A stretch of DNA of 64,000 nucleotides, from NCBI RefSeq assembly GCF_000314005.1, contig NZ_JH980292.1, positions 3,632,121-3,696,120 of the forward strand. The letters run 5' to 3'. Of this stretch, positions 25,681 through 34,260 are shown piece by piece; position 1 is the stretch's first letter, and every line of letters starts with the position of its first letter. The DNA is from Spirulina subsalsa PCC 9445 (lineage in GTDB: Bacteria > Cyanobacteriota > Cyanobacteriia > Cyanobacteriales > Spirulinaceae). The notes below the pieces were generated by a model that was given only the letters and a program-made list of their open reading frames with translations, was not told the origin of the DNA and did not search any database. The translations under genes were made by a program, and so were the position numbers.

Positions 25681-27378
25681 TTAAGCACCATCAGATTCTA
25701 ATTTTGGTGCAATCCAAACATCCAGTGCCATTTGAGAGAGTCGGTCTGCTCGTTGGCAAATAGCATTTTCATCCCACTGCTTAATCTGTCCCAACCCTTG
25801 ATTCAACTTCAGGGGACTTTCTTTAAAGCCTTTTTCCATATCACGCTTCTCAGGAAAGGATTTATCACTATATCTTGAGTTGTATGCAGTTAGCGTTAGA
25901 TTTCCTAGGGTGTGCAAGTAAGTTTTGTGAATACGTTGCCAGTCTAGACCCAGTGAAGCCCTCCAGGCGGGAGAAAGATTTGCATTCTGGGGCATAATAT
26001 GTTCAATGGTGTATTCATCTACTGCTACTCGTTCTTTGCGATCGTGATTTTCTAAACGTCGCAGCCAGTAACTGCGATCACGAATATTGTAAAGGTCTTT
26101 AGTTTGCAGCACTCGCTTAAATTCCTCATCATTAGGGAAGCGTCGATAGGACGGTAATCGCATAAAATGAGCCTTAATGGTTTCGAGATACTCATCTTTT
26201 TTGATGAATTTCGTAAAGTTTGCAAAAGTTTTATTGACTGAATTAGTAGGAATACCACAAATTGCACGTCGAAAAACATAAGATTCTACCAGTCTAACGG
26301 CTTGCAAAAAATCTGTTCTAGGGAACTTACCTGACGCATAATCGTGATAAAGCTCTAAGAGAAATGGATAAGCTACATCTACCTTTAATTCTCGCAAGTC
26401 TTGAAAGGCTAGTTTCAGTTCTGGGTTCTGCTCATAGCCCAAAGCCATCGCGCAGTAGTACCGAGCAAAGGTATGAATATCATTGACCAACGCCTCCACA
26501 CCAGCTTGATCCACTTGTGGGGATATTGAATATTTTTTAAACTCTTCATACACGGCACTTTTATTAGGAATAGCACCAGTTTTTACCGTCAAAAAGTGGC
26601 GCATAAAGCTGTCGAATTGTGTTCCATAAGCTTCTTGTCCAAACTCAACTTCCATCGGTCGCCAATATCTCTCATAAAGCTTAGTTTGAAGTTCAGGTTC
26701 AAGTCCCATCAAAATGTAATTACGGATTAAGTCTGCTTGAGTTAACTCACGACCCGTGGAGTTCATACTCTCAAAAATAAGTTGGGGATTGTCCTGTTCA
26801 CGGTTCAGGGCAACATCTACAACCAGTAATTTTGCTAATCCTTTACAGACAATTTCCAAATTGTTTTGAGACTCCTTAATGAGGGACTCAAACAGCTTGA
26901 AATTTTGTGTGATACGGATAGAATAGTTTTTGGGCTGTTGATCTCGGTTAAGAATTGCAATCAATGAAGATTTGTCAGTTTGCGACAGAATCAGCTTATA
27001 GTGTTTTTCTCCATCCTCTTCCGGATTAAGCAAATAATAGTTTCGCAATTTGCGCGGGGAAAACCCTTCCACGGGTTCAGACTCCCCAAGGGCATTCGCC
27101 AAGGCTGCAATTAGTAATGTTACAGTGGTAATGCGTTGTTGTCCGTCAATAACAAGGAGGGGAGACTGACTAGAGACGTGATAAAGTCCTTTTTCAATAT
27201 AGACAATAGAACCAAAAAAGTGAGAAGTAATTTCATCCTTTGAGCCAGTACGCAGGATGTCATTCCACAACTCCCGACATTCTTTTTCTGTCCATGAGTA
27301 GGTACGCTGGTAAATCGGGATAACAAACTGCGGGGATTTTTTAATGAAGGCGAGTAGCTTTGTTTCGGATGCTTTCAT
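25681..27378 (-). CDS. DUF262 and DUF1524 protein, GmrSD-like type IV restriction nuclease
   Basis: 565 residues. The N-terminal DUF262 domain shows FVIPIYQRTYSWTEKE and the signature VIDGQQRITT, a ParB/Srx-like nucleotide-binding fold. The C-terminal DUF1524 domain shows the His-Me nuclease pattern YTIEHIMPQN, then HTLGNLTLTAYNSRYSDKSF. In GmrSD and related systems these domains, fused or as partners, cleave modified phage DNA (known of the family). Here both sit in one chain, as in the single-chain enzymes. No methylase is adjacent. Its place next to toxin-antitoxin remnants supports a defence role (inference). Confidence 0.85.
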   Translation of the reverse strand: MKASETKLLAFIKKSPQFVIPIYQRTYSWTEKECRELWNDILRTGSKDEITSHFFGSIVYIEKGLYHVSSQSPLLVIDGQQRITTVTLLIAALANALGESEPVEGFSPRKLRNYYLLNPEEDGEKHYKLILSQTDKSSLIAILNRDQQPKNYSIRITQNFKLFESLIKESQNNLEIVCKGLAKLLVVDVALNREQDNPQLIFESMNSTGRELTQADLIRNYILMGLEPELQTKLYERYWRPMEVEFGQEAYGTQFDSFMRHFLTVKTGAIPNKSAVYEEFKKYSISPQVDQAGVEALVNDIHTFARYYCAMALGYEQNPELKLAFQDLRELKVDVAYPFLLELYHDYASGKFPRTDFLQAVRLVESYVFRRAICGIPTNSVNKTFANFTKFIKKDEYLETIKAHFMRLPSYRRFPNDEEFKRVLQTKDLYNIRDRSYWLRRLENHDRKERVAVDEYTIEHIMPQNANLSPAWRASLGLDWQRIHKTYLHTLGNLTLTAYNSRYSDKSFPEKRDMEKGFKESPLKLNQGLGQIKQWDENAICQRADRLSQMALDVWIAPKLESDGA

Positions 27379-27489
27379 TTGAGTAAAATAACATTGACTG
27401 GACTGGAGAAAAAGTAGAAAATTCTAGAGATGGGAAAAGATGAGAGGGATGGCTCTATTTTTCCCACCTAATCAGTATTTTATCTGAAC

Positions 27490-29010
27490 TCAACCTGCCC
27501 CTTGAGAAAACTTCGCCCGTGCCGTTTTTGCCCCCTCTAAATTCGTACCATCTAAATTAGCCCCGGATAAATCCGCCCCCCTTAAGTCCGATTCCCCAAA
27601 ATTGGCCCCCGACAAATCCGCTCGTAACAATTTACCCGACTTTAAAACCGCCTCTTTAAAATCACCTTTACTCGCATTTACCCGACTTAAATCGGCTTTT
27701 TCTAGGTCAGTATCATTGAAATTGCCCCCCGTGAGATTCGCCCGTTTGAGAATTGTTCGTTCTAAATTAGCCGCCTTCCAAATCGCATCACTCCCATCAA
27801 TTTGAACCAGACTAGAATTTTTCAGATTAGCTTTATTAAAATTGGCATCACTTAAATCCGCTTTATCCCAATCAAAACGCTTAAATTCAGCCAGTTTAAA
27901 CGTCGTTTTCGTTAAATCTGCTTTTTCTAAACTGGCTTTTTCTCCCGTTGCTTTAACAAAACTCGCCTCGATGATTTCGGCCTTGTCAAAAATGGCTTCA
28001 TCTAGAATGGCCTCATCGGCCACAACTTGAGTAAGAACCGCTTTTTCTAGATTAGCCCCAGTTAAATTCGCTCCGGTTAAATTCGCTCCGGTTAAATTCG
28101 CTCCGGTTAGATTAGCCCCGGTTAAATTCGCTCCGGCTAAATTTACGCCACTTAAGTCTACGTTTGATAAATCCGCCCCTTGTAAATCAGTTTCCTGTAA
28201 ATTGGACTCTGCGAGATCGGATTTTTTCAGGTCAGAATCCCTCAAGTCCGTCCCTTGTAGGTTTTCTTCGCTCATGTCGCGATCGCGCAAATCCTGATCA
28301 CTCAAGTTAGCCGTTTCCCCAATCTCCCCAGTTTGCACCGCTTCCGCCGCTTGATCCGCCTTTTCTTCCAAGTCCCCCCCGGCCGGATCATTCCACGCCT
28401 GCACAGGGGCAGGGGATTCCGTCTCCTCTTGGGCTGATTCCCCTTCCACAGCCCCCTGTTGCACCGTATGAACCGCCTCGTGAACAATTAACTCCTGACC
28501 TTCAGGAGTGGCAGGTTGATATTCTCCCGCCCCGAAAAAGATATGATGGCCACTGGTAAACGCACGAGCATTCAACTGTTCACACAGTTCATAGGCCACT
28601 GCATCATCATGAATCAACATCTGACTGGGATCTGAAACCCCCAGTAACTCCTGCAAGGGAATAGTATCCCAAGCTTCCGGGGGAATGGGAACCCCGCCCG
28701 TTTGTTTCGCCCGTTCAATTTGTTCTTCTAAGCTCAGGGGTGCTACATCGGTTTCCTCCGTGTTTTCTGGTGCTTCCACCGGGGCAACCGTATCTTGAGC
28801 CTCGTCGTTTTCTCCTTGGGTTTGTACCCCCAAATGACTTAAGCTATGGCCAAACCGCTCGGCCTGTTCCATTTGCGCTTGAATGGTCAGTGGGTTGTTT
28901 TTTTTCTCTTTTTTCTGAAGCGTAAACCCACTAGAAGACTGACCAAAGCGATAACGAGGCGGTTTTGAGGAATGGTCTTCTTTTCGTTGAATTCCGGTTT
29001 TGGCGCGCAT
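27490..29010 (-). CDS. DUF4157 domain fused to pentapeptide repeats
   Basis: 506 residues. After a basic, low-complexity leader (about 1-110), residues about 130-190 form a DUF4157 domain with the zinc-peptidase-like motif VHEAVHTVQQG (HExxH). An acidic linker follows, and residues about 235-500 are pentapeptide repeats, including a run of identical GANLT units. There is no signal peptide. DUF4157 proteins are commonly associated with extracellular contractile injection systems or polymorphic toxins (known association); no such machinery is in this window. The pentapeptide part would be the effector or a scaffold (inference). Confidence 0.8.
   Translation of the reverse strand: MRAKTGIQRKEDHSSKPPRYRFGQSSSGFTLQKKEKKNNPLTIQAQMEQAERFGHSLSHLGVQTQGENDEAQDTVAPVEAPENTEETDVAPLSLEEQIERAKQTGGVPIPPEAWDTIPLQELLGVSDPSQMLIHDDAVAYELCEQLNARAFTSGHHIFFGAGEYQPATPEGQELIVHEAVHTVQQGAVEGESAQEETESPAPVQAWNDPAGGDLEEKADQAAEAVQTGEIGETANLSDQDLRDRDMSEENLQGTDLRDSDLKKSDLAESNLQETDLQGADLSNVDLSGVNLAGANLTGANLTGANLTGANLTGANLTGANLEKAVLTQVVADEAILDEAIFDKAEIIEASFVKATGEKASLEKADLTKTTFKLAEFKRFDWDKADLSDANFNKANLKNSSLVQIDGSDAIWKAANLERTILKRANLTGGNFNDTDLEKADLSRVNASKGDFKEAVLKSGKLLRADLSGANFGESDLRGADLSGANLDGTNLEGAKTARAKFSQGAG
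28051..28140 (-). repeat. 15-bp tandem repeat inside the pentapeptide coding region
   Basis: Six 15-nt units, nearly identical (ATTCGCTCCGGTTAA on the plus strand), encode successive GANLT pentapeptides. Such near-identity points to recent expansion by slippage or unequal exchange. Confidence 0.8.
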
Positions 29011-29234
29011 AATCTCAAGTCCCCCTTCATCCAGTATAAGTTCTTGATAGATCCCCTGCCTCTAGTATAAATGCAGGAAGCCTGCGCCAAGACTGGACAG
29101 AAATAAGCGTCGGGTAGGTCACAAGAATCAACCAACACGACCCAAGGGGGTACGGAATCCCGCACCCCCTTGGGGAGAAAAAAGGGTTAACCTGTAAACA
29201 GTCAACCCATGAGCTTTGGAACGCGCCGCCAAAA

Positions 29235-29588
29235 TTACTTTTGAACAACCAACTTCACGTTGGCATTTTGCAGACCGCGTTGTTTCACTTCCGCTAAGGT
29301 TTTGTTCACCGCATACTTTTGGTTGATGGAGTTGATCAACTCAGTTTGGTTGTGTTTTTTAGCAACACCCCAAAGGTCAGCAATCAGGTCAAAAGTACCG
29401 TCCGCATTGTGCGACCAACCGAGATCATATTCACCGTCGAGAACGGCAACCAAGTCGGCGCGCACACGCTGACCATTGTAGCCGCGAACATCGGCCTCGG
29501 TTTTCACAGAGATCCCCAAGTCACGCAAAGAAGCTTTGAGGATTTCGACATCGGTGATTTTGGTGCGTAAGGTGCTGAAATGAGACAT
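29235..29588 (-). CDS. ycf35: DUF1257 protein, Ycf35-like
   Basis: 117 residues. The start MSHFSTLRTKITDVEILKAS, the middle DLVAVLDGEYDLGWSHNADG and the end RGLQNANVKLVVQK match the Ycf35/DUF1257 family, conserved in cyanobacteria and some plastids. Its function is unknown. It lies 150 bp downstream of the Ycf46-like ATPase on the same strand, with two hairpins in between. A link between the two conserved plastid-type proteins is suggestive but unproven. Confidence 0.9.
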   Translation of the reverse strand: MSHFSTLRTKITDVEILKASLRDLGISVKTEADVRGYNGQRVRADLVAVLDGEYDLGWSHNADGTFDLIADLWGVAKKHNQTELINSINQKYAVNKTLAEVKQRGLQNANVKLVVQK

Positions 29589-29632
29589 GGGATTTTCCTC
29601 TTGAATTAAACGACAGTTGTTGATTTTGAGTT

Positions 29633-29667
29633 CCGCCTGATTTGAGCAAGAAGGCGGTTTTTCTTTT
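29633..29667 (+). terminator. Hairpin with T-run on the strand opposite to the genes
   Basis: CCGCCT and AGGCGG pair around a 13-nt loop and are followed by TTTTTCTTTT on the plus strand. Both neighbours are on the minus strand, so this would stop antisense transcripts. A second hairpin, GCTAGTC with GACTAGC (29671-29691), lies beside it. Confidence 0.45.
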
Positions 29668-29738
29668 GCTGCTAGTCTAGGACGGACTAGCCTTTGCTTC
29701 TGCCCTCACCCCAAGGTTAAGGAACAGAAGAAAGCCTG

Positions 29739-31292
29739 TTAAAACTCCAAGCGTTGGTATTCCGCCGTGGAGGCCGCCGCAGGTCTGGCGCGGGTTCGCG
29801 CCCAATCTCGTAGGGCTGTGACCTGCTCGGTCATGGTGCGAGATAAGGGAAGGGTGGCCTTAATGGTCGCAATGATGTCCAGTTGAGTAAATTCCCGATC
29901 CTGGGCAAAGGCTTCATACATTGCGGCAATAATCGCCTGTTCAATCTCGGCACCGGAAAAACCTTCGGATATTTTGGCTAGCTGGTCGAGGTCAAAGCGG
30001 GAAATATCATCCCGTCGCTTGCCTAAATGAATTTGAAAGATGGCTTGCCGTTCTTCAGGTGTGGGCAAGTCTACAAAGAAAATTTCATCAAACCGACCTT
30101 TGCGTAAGAACTCACCGGGTAAACGCTCGATGCGGTTGGCGGTGGCCATGACGAACACGGGGGAGGTTTTCTCCTGCATCCAGGTGAGGAATGAACCGAA
30201 AATCCGGCTAGAGGTGCCGCCATCGGAATCGGCTGACCCGGTTCCCCCGGCAAAGGATTTGTCGAGTTCATCAATGAACAGGATGGCGGGAGAGATGGAT
30301 TCGGCGGTTTTTAAGGCGTTGCGCAAGTTGGCTTCAGAACGCCCCACCATTGATCCATCATAGACGCGACCCATATCAAGGCGCAGGATGGGTAAACCCC
30401 AGAGGCGAGATGTGGTTTTAGCAATTAAGGATTTCCCACAGCCCGGAACGCCTAAGATTAACATTCCTTTGGGTTGGGGCAACCCGTACTCTCTCGCTCG
30501 TTCGGTGAAGGCGTTAGACCGTTGTTTGAGCCAGCGCTTCAGTTCTTCGAGGCCGCCAATCGCGTCGATGGTTTCGTCTTCCTCGATATACTCCAGAATG
30601 CCATTGCGCCGAATGAGTTGCTTTTTCTCAGACAGAACAATTTCCACTTCTTCTTCTGTCAGGCGACCGGCTTTAACGTAGGCTTTCCGATACACTTTCT
30701 CGGCCTCGTCTTTGGTCAAGCCTAATGCCGCTTTGAGGAGTTTTTCCCGGACTTCGGTGGTAATGCGTCGTCCTTTGACTTTATCGAGTTGGCGGGACAG
30801 AACTTGATTGAGTTCTGACATATCCGGTAAGGGAAAGTCTAGCACTACGACATCTTTTTCTAGTTCGATGGGAATTTGCTGCACGGGGGACATGAGAATC
30901 ATAATTTTCTCTGTACCTTTGGCGGCTAAGATGGCATCCCGTAAGGCCCGTTTTACTCCTGCATCGGCGATGAAGTCGTGTAAATCTTTAAAAATAAATA
31001 GCCCGGGTTCTCGTTGCTGAATCACCCATTGAATGGCGGCTTCGGGAGAGATAGTGTTGTGTTGGGGGGAAGGGCGAGTCTGACCGTACTCCACCATGCC
31101 ACGAGTCATAGTCCAAACAAAAACCCGACTGTATTGAGAACTAGAGGAGTTGCCGGAGTTGGCGGCTGTGTTGGTGGTGCTACCCAGTTGGGCGATTTTG
31201 GCGATCGCCTGCTCTGCTCTCTCTTCCTCGGGGGTGACGAGGTAGATTAGGGGATATTGAGCTTGTATGAGAATACTTAACTCTTCTTTCAT
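29739..31292 (-). CDS. ycf46: AAA+ ATPase, Ycf46-like
   Basis: 517 residues. The N-terminal part (MKEELSILIQAQYPLIYLVT; about 1-230) is the Ycf46-specific domain. The AAA+ module follows with Walker A GVPGCGKSLIAK, Walker B ILFIDELDKSFAGG and the arginine-finger region FLRKGRFDEIFF. Ycf46 has been linked to regulation of inorganic-carbon use and photosynthesis in Synechocystis (recollection). A Gln/Ser/Asn-rich loop near residues 35-55 is variable. It precedes the Ycf35-like gene. Confidence 0.9.
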   Translation of the reverse strand: MKEELSILIQAQYPLIYLVTPEEERAEQAIAKIAQLGSTTNTAANSGNSSSSQYSRVFVWTMTRGMVEYGQTRPSPQHNTISPEAAIQWVIQQREPGLFIFKDLHDFIADAGVKRALRDAILAAKGTEKIMILMSPVQQIPIELEKDVVVLDFPLPDMSELNQVLSRQLDKVKGRRITTEVREKLLKAALGLTKDEAEKVYRKAYVKAGRLTEEEVEIVLSEKKQLIRRNGILEYIEEDETIDAIGGLEELKRWLKQRSNAFTERAREYGLPQPKGMLILGVPGCGKSLIAKTTSRLWGLPILRLDMGRVYDGSMVGRSEANLRNALKTAESISPAILFIDELDKSFAGGTGSADSDGGTSSRIFGSFLTWMQEKTSPVFVMATANRIERLPGEFLRKGRFDEIFFVDLPTPEERQAIFQIHLGKRRDDISRFDLDQLAKISEGFSGAEIEQAIIAAMYEAFAQDREFTQLDIIATIKATLPLSRTMTEQVTALRDWARTRARPAAASTAEYQRLEF

Positions 31293-31522
31293 CGCTGCTG
31301 TTTATGGGCTGCTTTCAAATGACTGTACAACTCAGTGGCTCAATGATTGACCCCCTTTGAGATAAGCAATAAGCTAAGATGAGCAATAAGCACTCATGGA
31401 TTAATGATAGGTTTTGTCACAATTTACTTTGTCACAATTTACAAATTTCCTGAGAAATTCTTGCTTGATTGATGGTTTAGCTACCACCATCAGCTATCAA
31501 AATCAGCTATGCTAACCCCAAT

Positions 31523-31915
31523 TCAACAGGGAACCAACGTCTCTTCTCCGTGAGAGTCAGACCGGGAGCCGACAACTTCTCGAACCTGCTCTACTGGAAT
31601 CTCAATCTCTGGATTAATGTCCTGACCTATCTCTTTCGGCATTTCCTCTGCTAATACAGCAGGTGGTTGGTCGAGGGCGACCATTTCCCCATCACGCTTA
31701 ACTAGAGGGCTGTGACATTCGGGACAGGAATAGACCCGATGGGTTTTGCCTTGAGAAGCTTCTACATCTTCCACTACTTCCGGATTCTGCAAGTAGAACG
31801 CAATTGCTTTTTCTACCATTGCAGACATGGACTCTACCTCAAGGGCGGCCTGAACTTTTAGCCTACGGTGGAGGTTGGGCGGAAGATAAAGTGTAACTTT
31901 CTGCTTGTCTTGCAT
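31523..31915 (-). CDS. Ribbon-helix-helix-like protein with a CxxC segment
   Basis: 130 residues. Residues 5-45 (KVTLYLPPNLHRRLKVQAAL, then MSAMVEKAIAFYL) are a ribbon-helix-helix DNA-binding fold. YSCPECHSPLVKRDGE follows, a single CxxCx knuckle, then an acidic tail. With one CxxC pair a full zinc ribbon would need a dimer (inference). The family is not named by me. Palindromes directly upstream (31935-31944 and 31988-32007) could be its own operator. Confidence 0.65.
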   Translation of the reverse strand: MQDKQKVTLYLPPNLHRRLKVQAALEVESMSAMVEKAIAFYLQNPEVVEDVEASQGKTHRVYSCPECHSPLVKRDGEMVALDQPPAVLAEEMPKEIGQDINPEIEIPVEQVREVVGSRSDSHGEETLVPC

Positions 31916-31934
31916 CTCGCACTAATAAGATATC

Positions 31935-32007
31935 TACCCGGGTATGTTATGCCATGTTAGTCATTCCTTAGAAGACTGTCAAGCTGGTATGCCAGTATGA
32001 CGGCATA
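31935..32007. promoter_or_regulatory. Palindromes upstream of the ribbon-helix-helix gene
   Basis: TACCCGGGTA (31935-31944) is a perfect 10-bp palindrome 20 bp before the start codon. TATGCC (31988-31993) and GGCATA (32002-32007) form a second inverted repeat. Autoregulation is an inference from position. Confidence 0.35.
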
Positions 32008-32068
32008 ATTGTTACATTTGTTAACAAAGTTATTCATGTAGAGCCTCGGTTTGGCTCTAGGGAATTGG

Positions 32069-32458
32069 CTACAACACAGCGATACAGTCAATTTCGACCT
32101 TAACTCCTTTGGGGAGGCGAGAGACTTCTACGCAGGCGCGGGCGGGGGCGCTGGTGTCCTCGAAGAATTGGGCGTAAACTTGGTTCATGGGGCCAAAATC
32201 GTTTAAGTCAGCGAGGAAGACGGTGGTTTTGACGACTCGTTTAAAGTCGGCTCCGGCGGCTTGTAGGATGGCGGCTAGGTTGCGCATGACTTGTTCTGTT
32301 TGTTGGCTGATGTCATCGCCGCCGACGATTTCTCCGGTGTGGGGATCGAGGGGGATTTGTCCGGCGACAAAGATGAGGGTTCCGGTGGCGGCGATCGCTT
32401 GACTATAGGGGCCAACGGGGGCGGGTGCTTCTTCGCTATGGATAATTTGCTTGGTCAT
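32069..32458 (-). CDS. ridA: RidA family reactive intermediate deaminase
   Basis: 129 residues, exactly the family size. Motifs are the N-terminal [11 protein letters not shown], the central [13 protein letters not shown], and the C-terminal [20 protein letters not shown] with the conserved Arg and Cys of the trimer interface active site. RidA hydrolyses reactive enamines and imines made by PLP enzymes such as threonine dehydratase, in the cytosol. It is transcribed alone, divergent from the tRNA-Arg gene. Confidence 0.95.
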   Translation of the reverse strand: MTKQIIHSEEAPAPVGPYSQAIAATGTLIFVAGQIPLDPHTGEIVGGDDISQQTEQVMRNLAAILQAAGADFKRVVKTTVFLADLNDFGPMNQVYAQFFEDTSAPARACVEVSRLPKGVKVEIDCIAVL

Positions 32459-32590
32459 GGATTTTGTCCGATTTAACGGGTTAACCTCGCTATTTTAATC
32501 CTTTTCCGGGTTTCTCTAACCAAGGCTTTTTGAGGAGGGACTTGGGAAAATCTAAATAGATGTGTTATTCTAGATGATCGCTGAACAAAA

Positions 32591-32663
32591 GGGCATGTAG
32601 CTCAGAGGATAGAGCACTGGATTCCGGTTCCAGGTGTCGGGGGTTCGACTCCCTCCATGCCCG
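32591..32663 (+). tRNA. trnR-CCG: tRNA-Arg (anticodon CCG)
   Basis: 73 nt fold as a full cloverleaf: acceptor GGGCATG with CATGCCC, D-stem GCTC with GAGC, anticodon stem CTGGA with TCCAG around the loop TTCCGGT (anticodon CCG), T-loop TTCGACT, discriminator G. CCA is not encoded. The PSII S4 gene starts 21 bp downstream. Confidence 0.97.
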
Positions 32664-32684
32664 TTGAATTTTCCCCAGACCCCT

Positions 32685-33464
32685 ATGTTACCGAGAGAAG
32701 AATTACTGAAAGGTGTCGAAAATCGTCAAGAAGTCGCCCGCGTGATTGACCAGGCGGAACAGGCGATTAAAACGTGGGAAGTGGTGACGACGGATTTTGT
32801 CTCTCCTCCGGTGTTGATGGAGGTGCGGGGGAGGTTTGCCCAACTGACGGAGGTGGAGTTATTGCCTTGGGGCGGCTATCCCCAAGCGGAACGGCAACGA
32901 GTGGCGATCGCACGTTCTGAACTACCCATCGATTTTACTCAAGTTCCCCTCGCGCTGTTGGATATTGCGGGAAATTTCCTCTTTGACTCGGCCACCCATC
33001 GGGACTTTTTGGGGGCAATTTTAGGCACAGGTTTAGTGCGGGAAAAGGTGGGGGATATTGTGGTATTGGGAGAACGGGGCGCTCAAGTGATTGTAGCGCC
33101 GGAGTTGGTGGACTTTTTAACCAGTAGTTTGGTGCAAGTGCGTTCTGTCCCGGTGAAAACCCAACAGGTGGACTTTAGTGAGTTAAAATATCGCCCCCCG
33201 ACGAAGAAGGAATTAACGACGGTTGAAGCCTCTTTGCGTTTAGATGCGATCGCCTCGGCGGGTTTGGGAATGTCTCGGAATAAGATGGTGGAGGCGATTA
33301 ATGGGGGAGATGTGCGGGTGAATTGGAAGGAAATCACCCAACCCAGTTATACCATTCAGTCTGGGGATTTAATCTCGGTACGGGGAAAAGGACGGGTTGA
33401 AGTCGGGGAAATAATGATTACAAAAAAAGAACGCTATCGCGTCCAATTAACTCGTTTTAAGTAA
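32685..33464 (+). CDS. Photosystem II S4 domain protein
   Basis: 259 residues from ATG 32685; the longer frame that starts within the tRNA is discarded. The N-terminal part (MLPREELLKGVENRQEVARV) and the YlmH-like middle precede a C-terminal S4 RNA-binding domain (RLDAIASAGLGMSRNKMVEA, GDVRVNWKE). The family is conserved in oxygenic phototrophs and named for its link to photosystem II, but its exact role is unclear. RNA binding is expected from the S4 fold. It may be read with the tRNA just upstream. Confidence 0.9.
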   Translation: MLPREELLKGVENRQEVARVIDQAEQAIKTWEVVTTDFVSPPVLMEVRGRFAQLTEVELLPWGGYPQAERQRVAIARSELPIDFTQVPLALLDIAGNFLFDSATHRDFLGAILGTGLVREKVGDIVVLGERGAQVIVAPELVDFLTSSLVQVRSVPVKTQQVDFSELKYRPPTKKELTTVEASLRLDAIASAGLGMSRNKMVEAINGGDVRVNWKEITQPSYTIQSGDLISVRGKGRVEVGEIMITKKERYRVQLTRFK

Positions 33465-33502
33465 CGGAGTATTTAGGCTCAATTTTCTTCAATTAACAGG
33501 CC

Positions 33503-33934
33503 TTAAATCTCTTCCGGTTTCGGCAAAACAGTTAACAGTTCAAAAACTAAAAATTGCTCACCCGATGATAGGGTTTTTAGTAACTTAATCTTGGCTTCAG
33601 GGGTCAAAAAAACTCGGTGTCGGGAAGACAACAAAAAATCACGACCTTCTACATACCCTTCTTCCTCTAACCGTTGGCGCACTAAGGAAAGAGCCAGATG
33701 ATTTAAGTCTAATTCCGGCATGAGATAGTCCGGGTTTTCCAGAATCCAACGGGCGGCCTCTGGCACAGTCTCAATTAAATGATAAACCCCTTGACTTAAG
33801 ACTACTTCGATTAAGCTCGGATTGGGTAAAACGGTTAAAAAATCTTTCAAAGACTTGACTAATGCAGAATTGCGACTTTTTAAAACATCAACGGCTAACT
33901 CTATATAATATTCATCAACCTGACGACGACTCAT
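33503..33934 (-). CDS. Conserved hypothetical protein
   Basis: 143 residues from ATG 33934, chosen because AAGGACAG precedes it at a good distance. The open frame extends to ATG 34090, which would add a Cys-rich stretch (CVSCSEC) that could belong to a longer form. The body is helical (YYIELAVDVLKSRNSALVKS, LALSLVRQRLEEEGY) and ends FELLTVLPKPEEI. I do not recognise the family. It is convergent with the PSII S4 gene across 38 bp. Confidence 0.6.
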   Translation of the reverse strand: MSRRQVDEYYIELAVDVLKSRNSALVKSLKDFLTVLPNPSLIEVVLSQGVYHLIETVPEAARWILENPDYLMPELDLNHLALSLVRQRLEEEGYVEGRDFLLSSRHRVFLTPEAKIKLLKTLSSGEQFLVFELLTVLPKPEEI

Positions 33935-34260
33935 GATAATCTGTCCTTGCCGAGTCATGGAGCGATCGCGAAGTACATCGGAAGGAGATTCACCACTAAA
34001 AGAAGAAACGGGAATACACTCTGAGCAGGAGACACAAGTCATATCGATACCAGATGATAAATAAAGCCACAAGCAAGAGAAAGGAGTCATAGGGGATTAG
34101 CCTCCTGACTCCTGTAACTACCTTGACCTGAGACTTTGTGACCCACAAACTGAAGTTCAACCAATGACTTATTGGGTTACTGTATTCACTCTAGGAAAAG
34201 ATTGTGAGGATTTTGTGAGCAGTGTTCACAATTTACACAAGTCCCAGACTATTTTTGAGT

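Noticed and set aside
27490-31292. Contractile injection system locus around the DUF4157 gene
   Set aside because: The neighbours are Ycf35 and Ycf46-like proteins; the AAA ATPase is of Ycf46 type, and no sheath, tube or baseplate genes are present.
32634-32684. Extension of the PSII S4 gene into the tRNA
   Set aside because: The frame overlaps the tRNA 3' half; the family N-terminus begins at ATG 32685.
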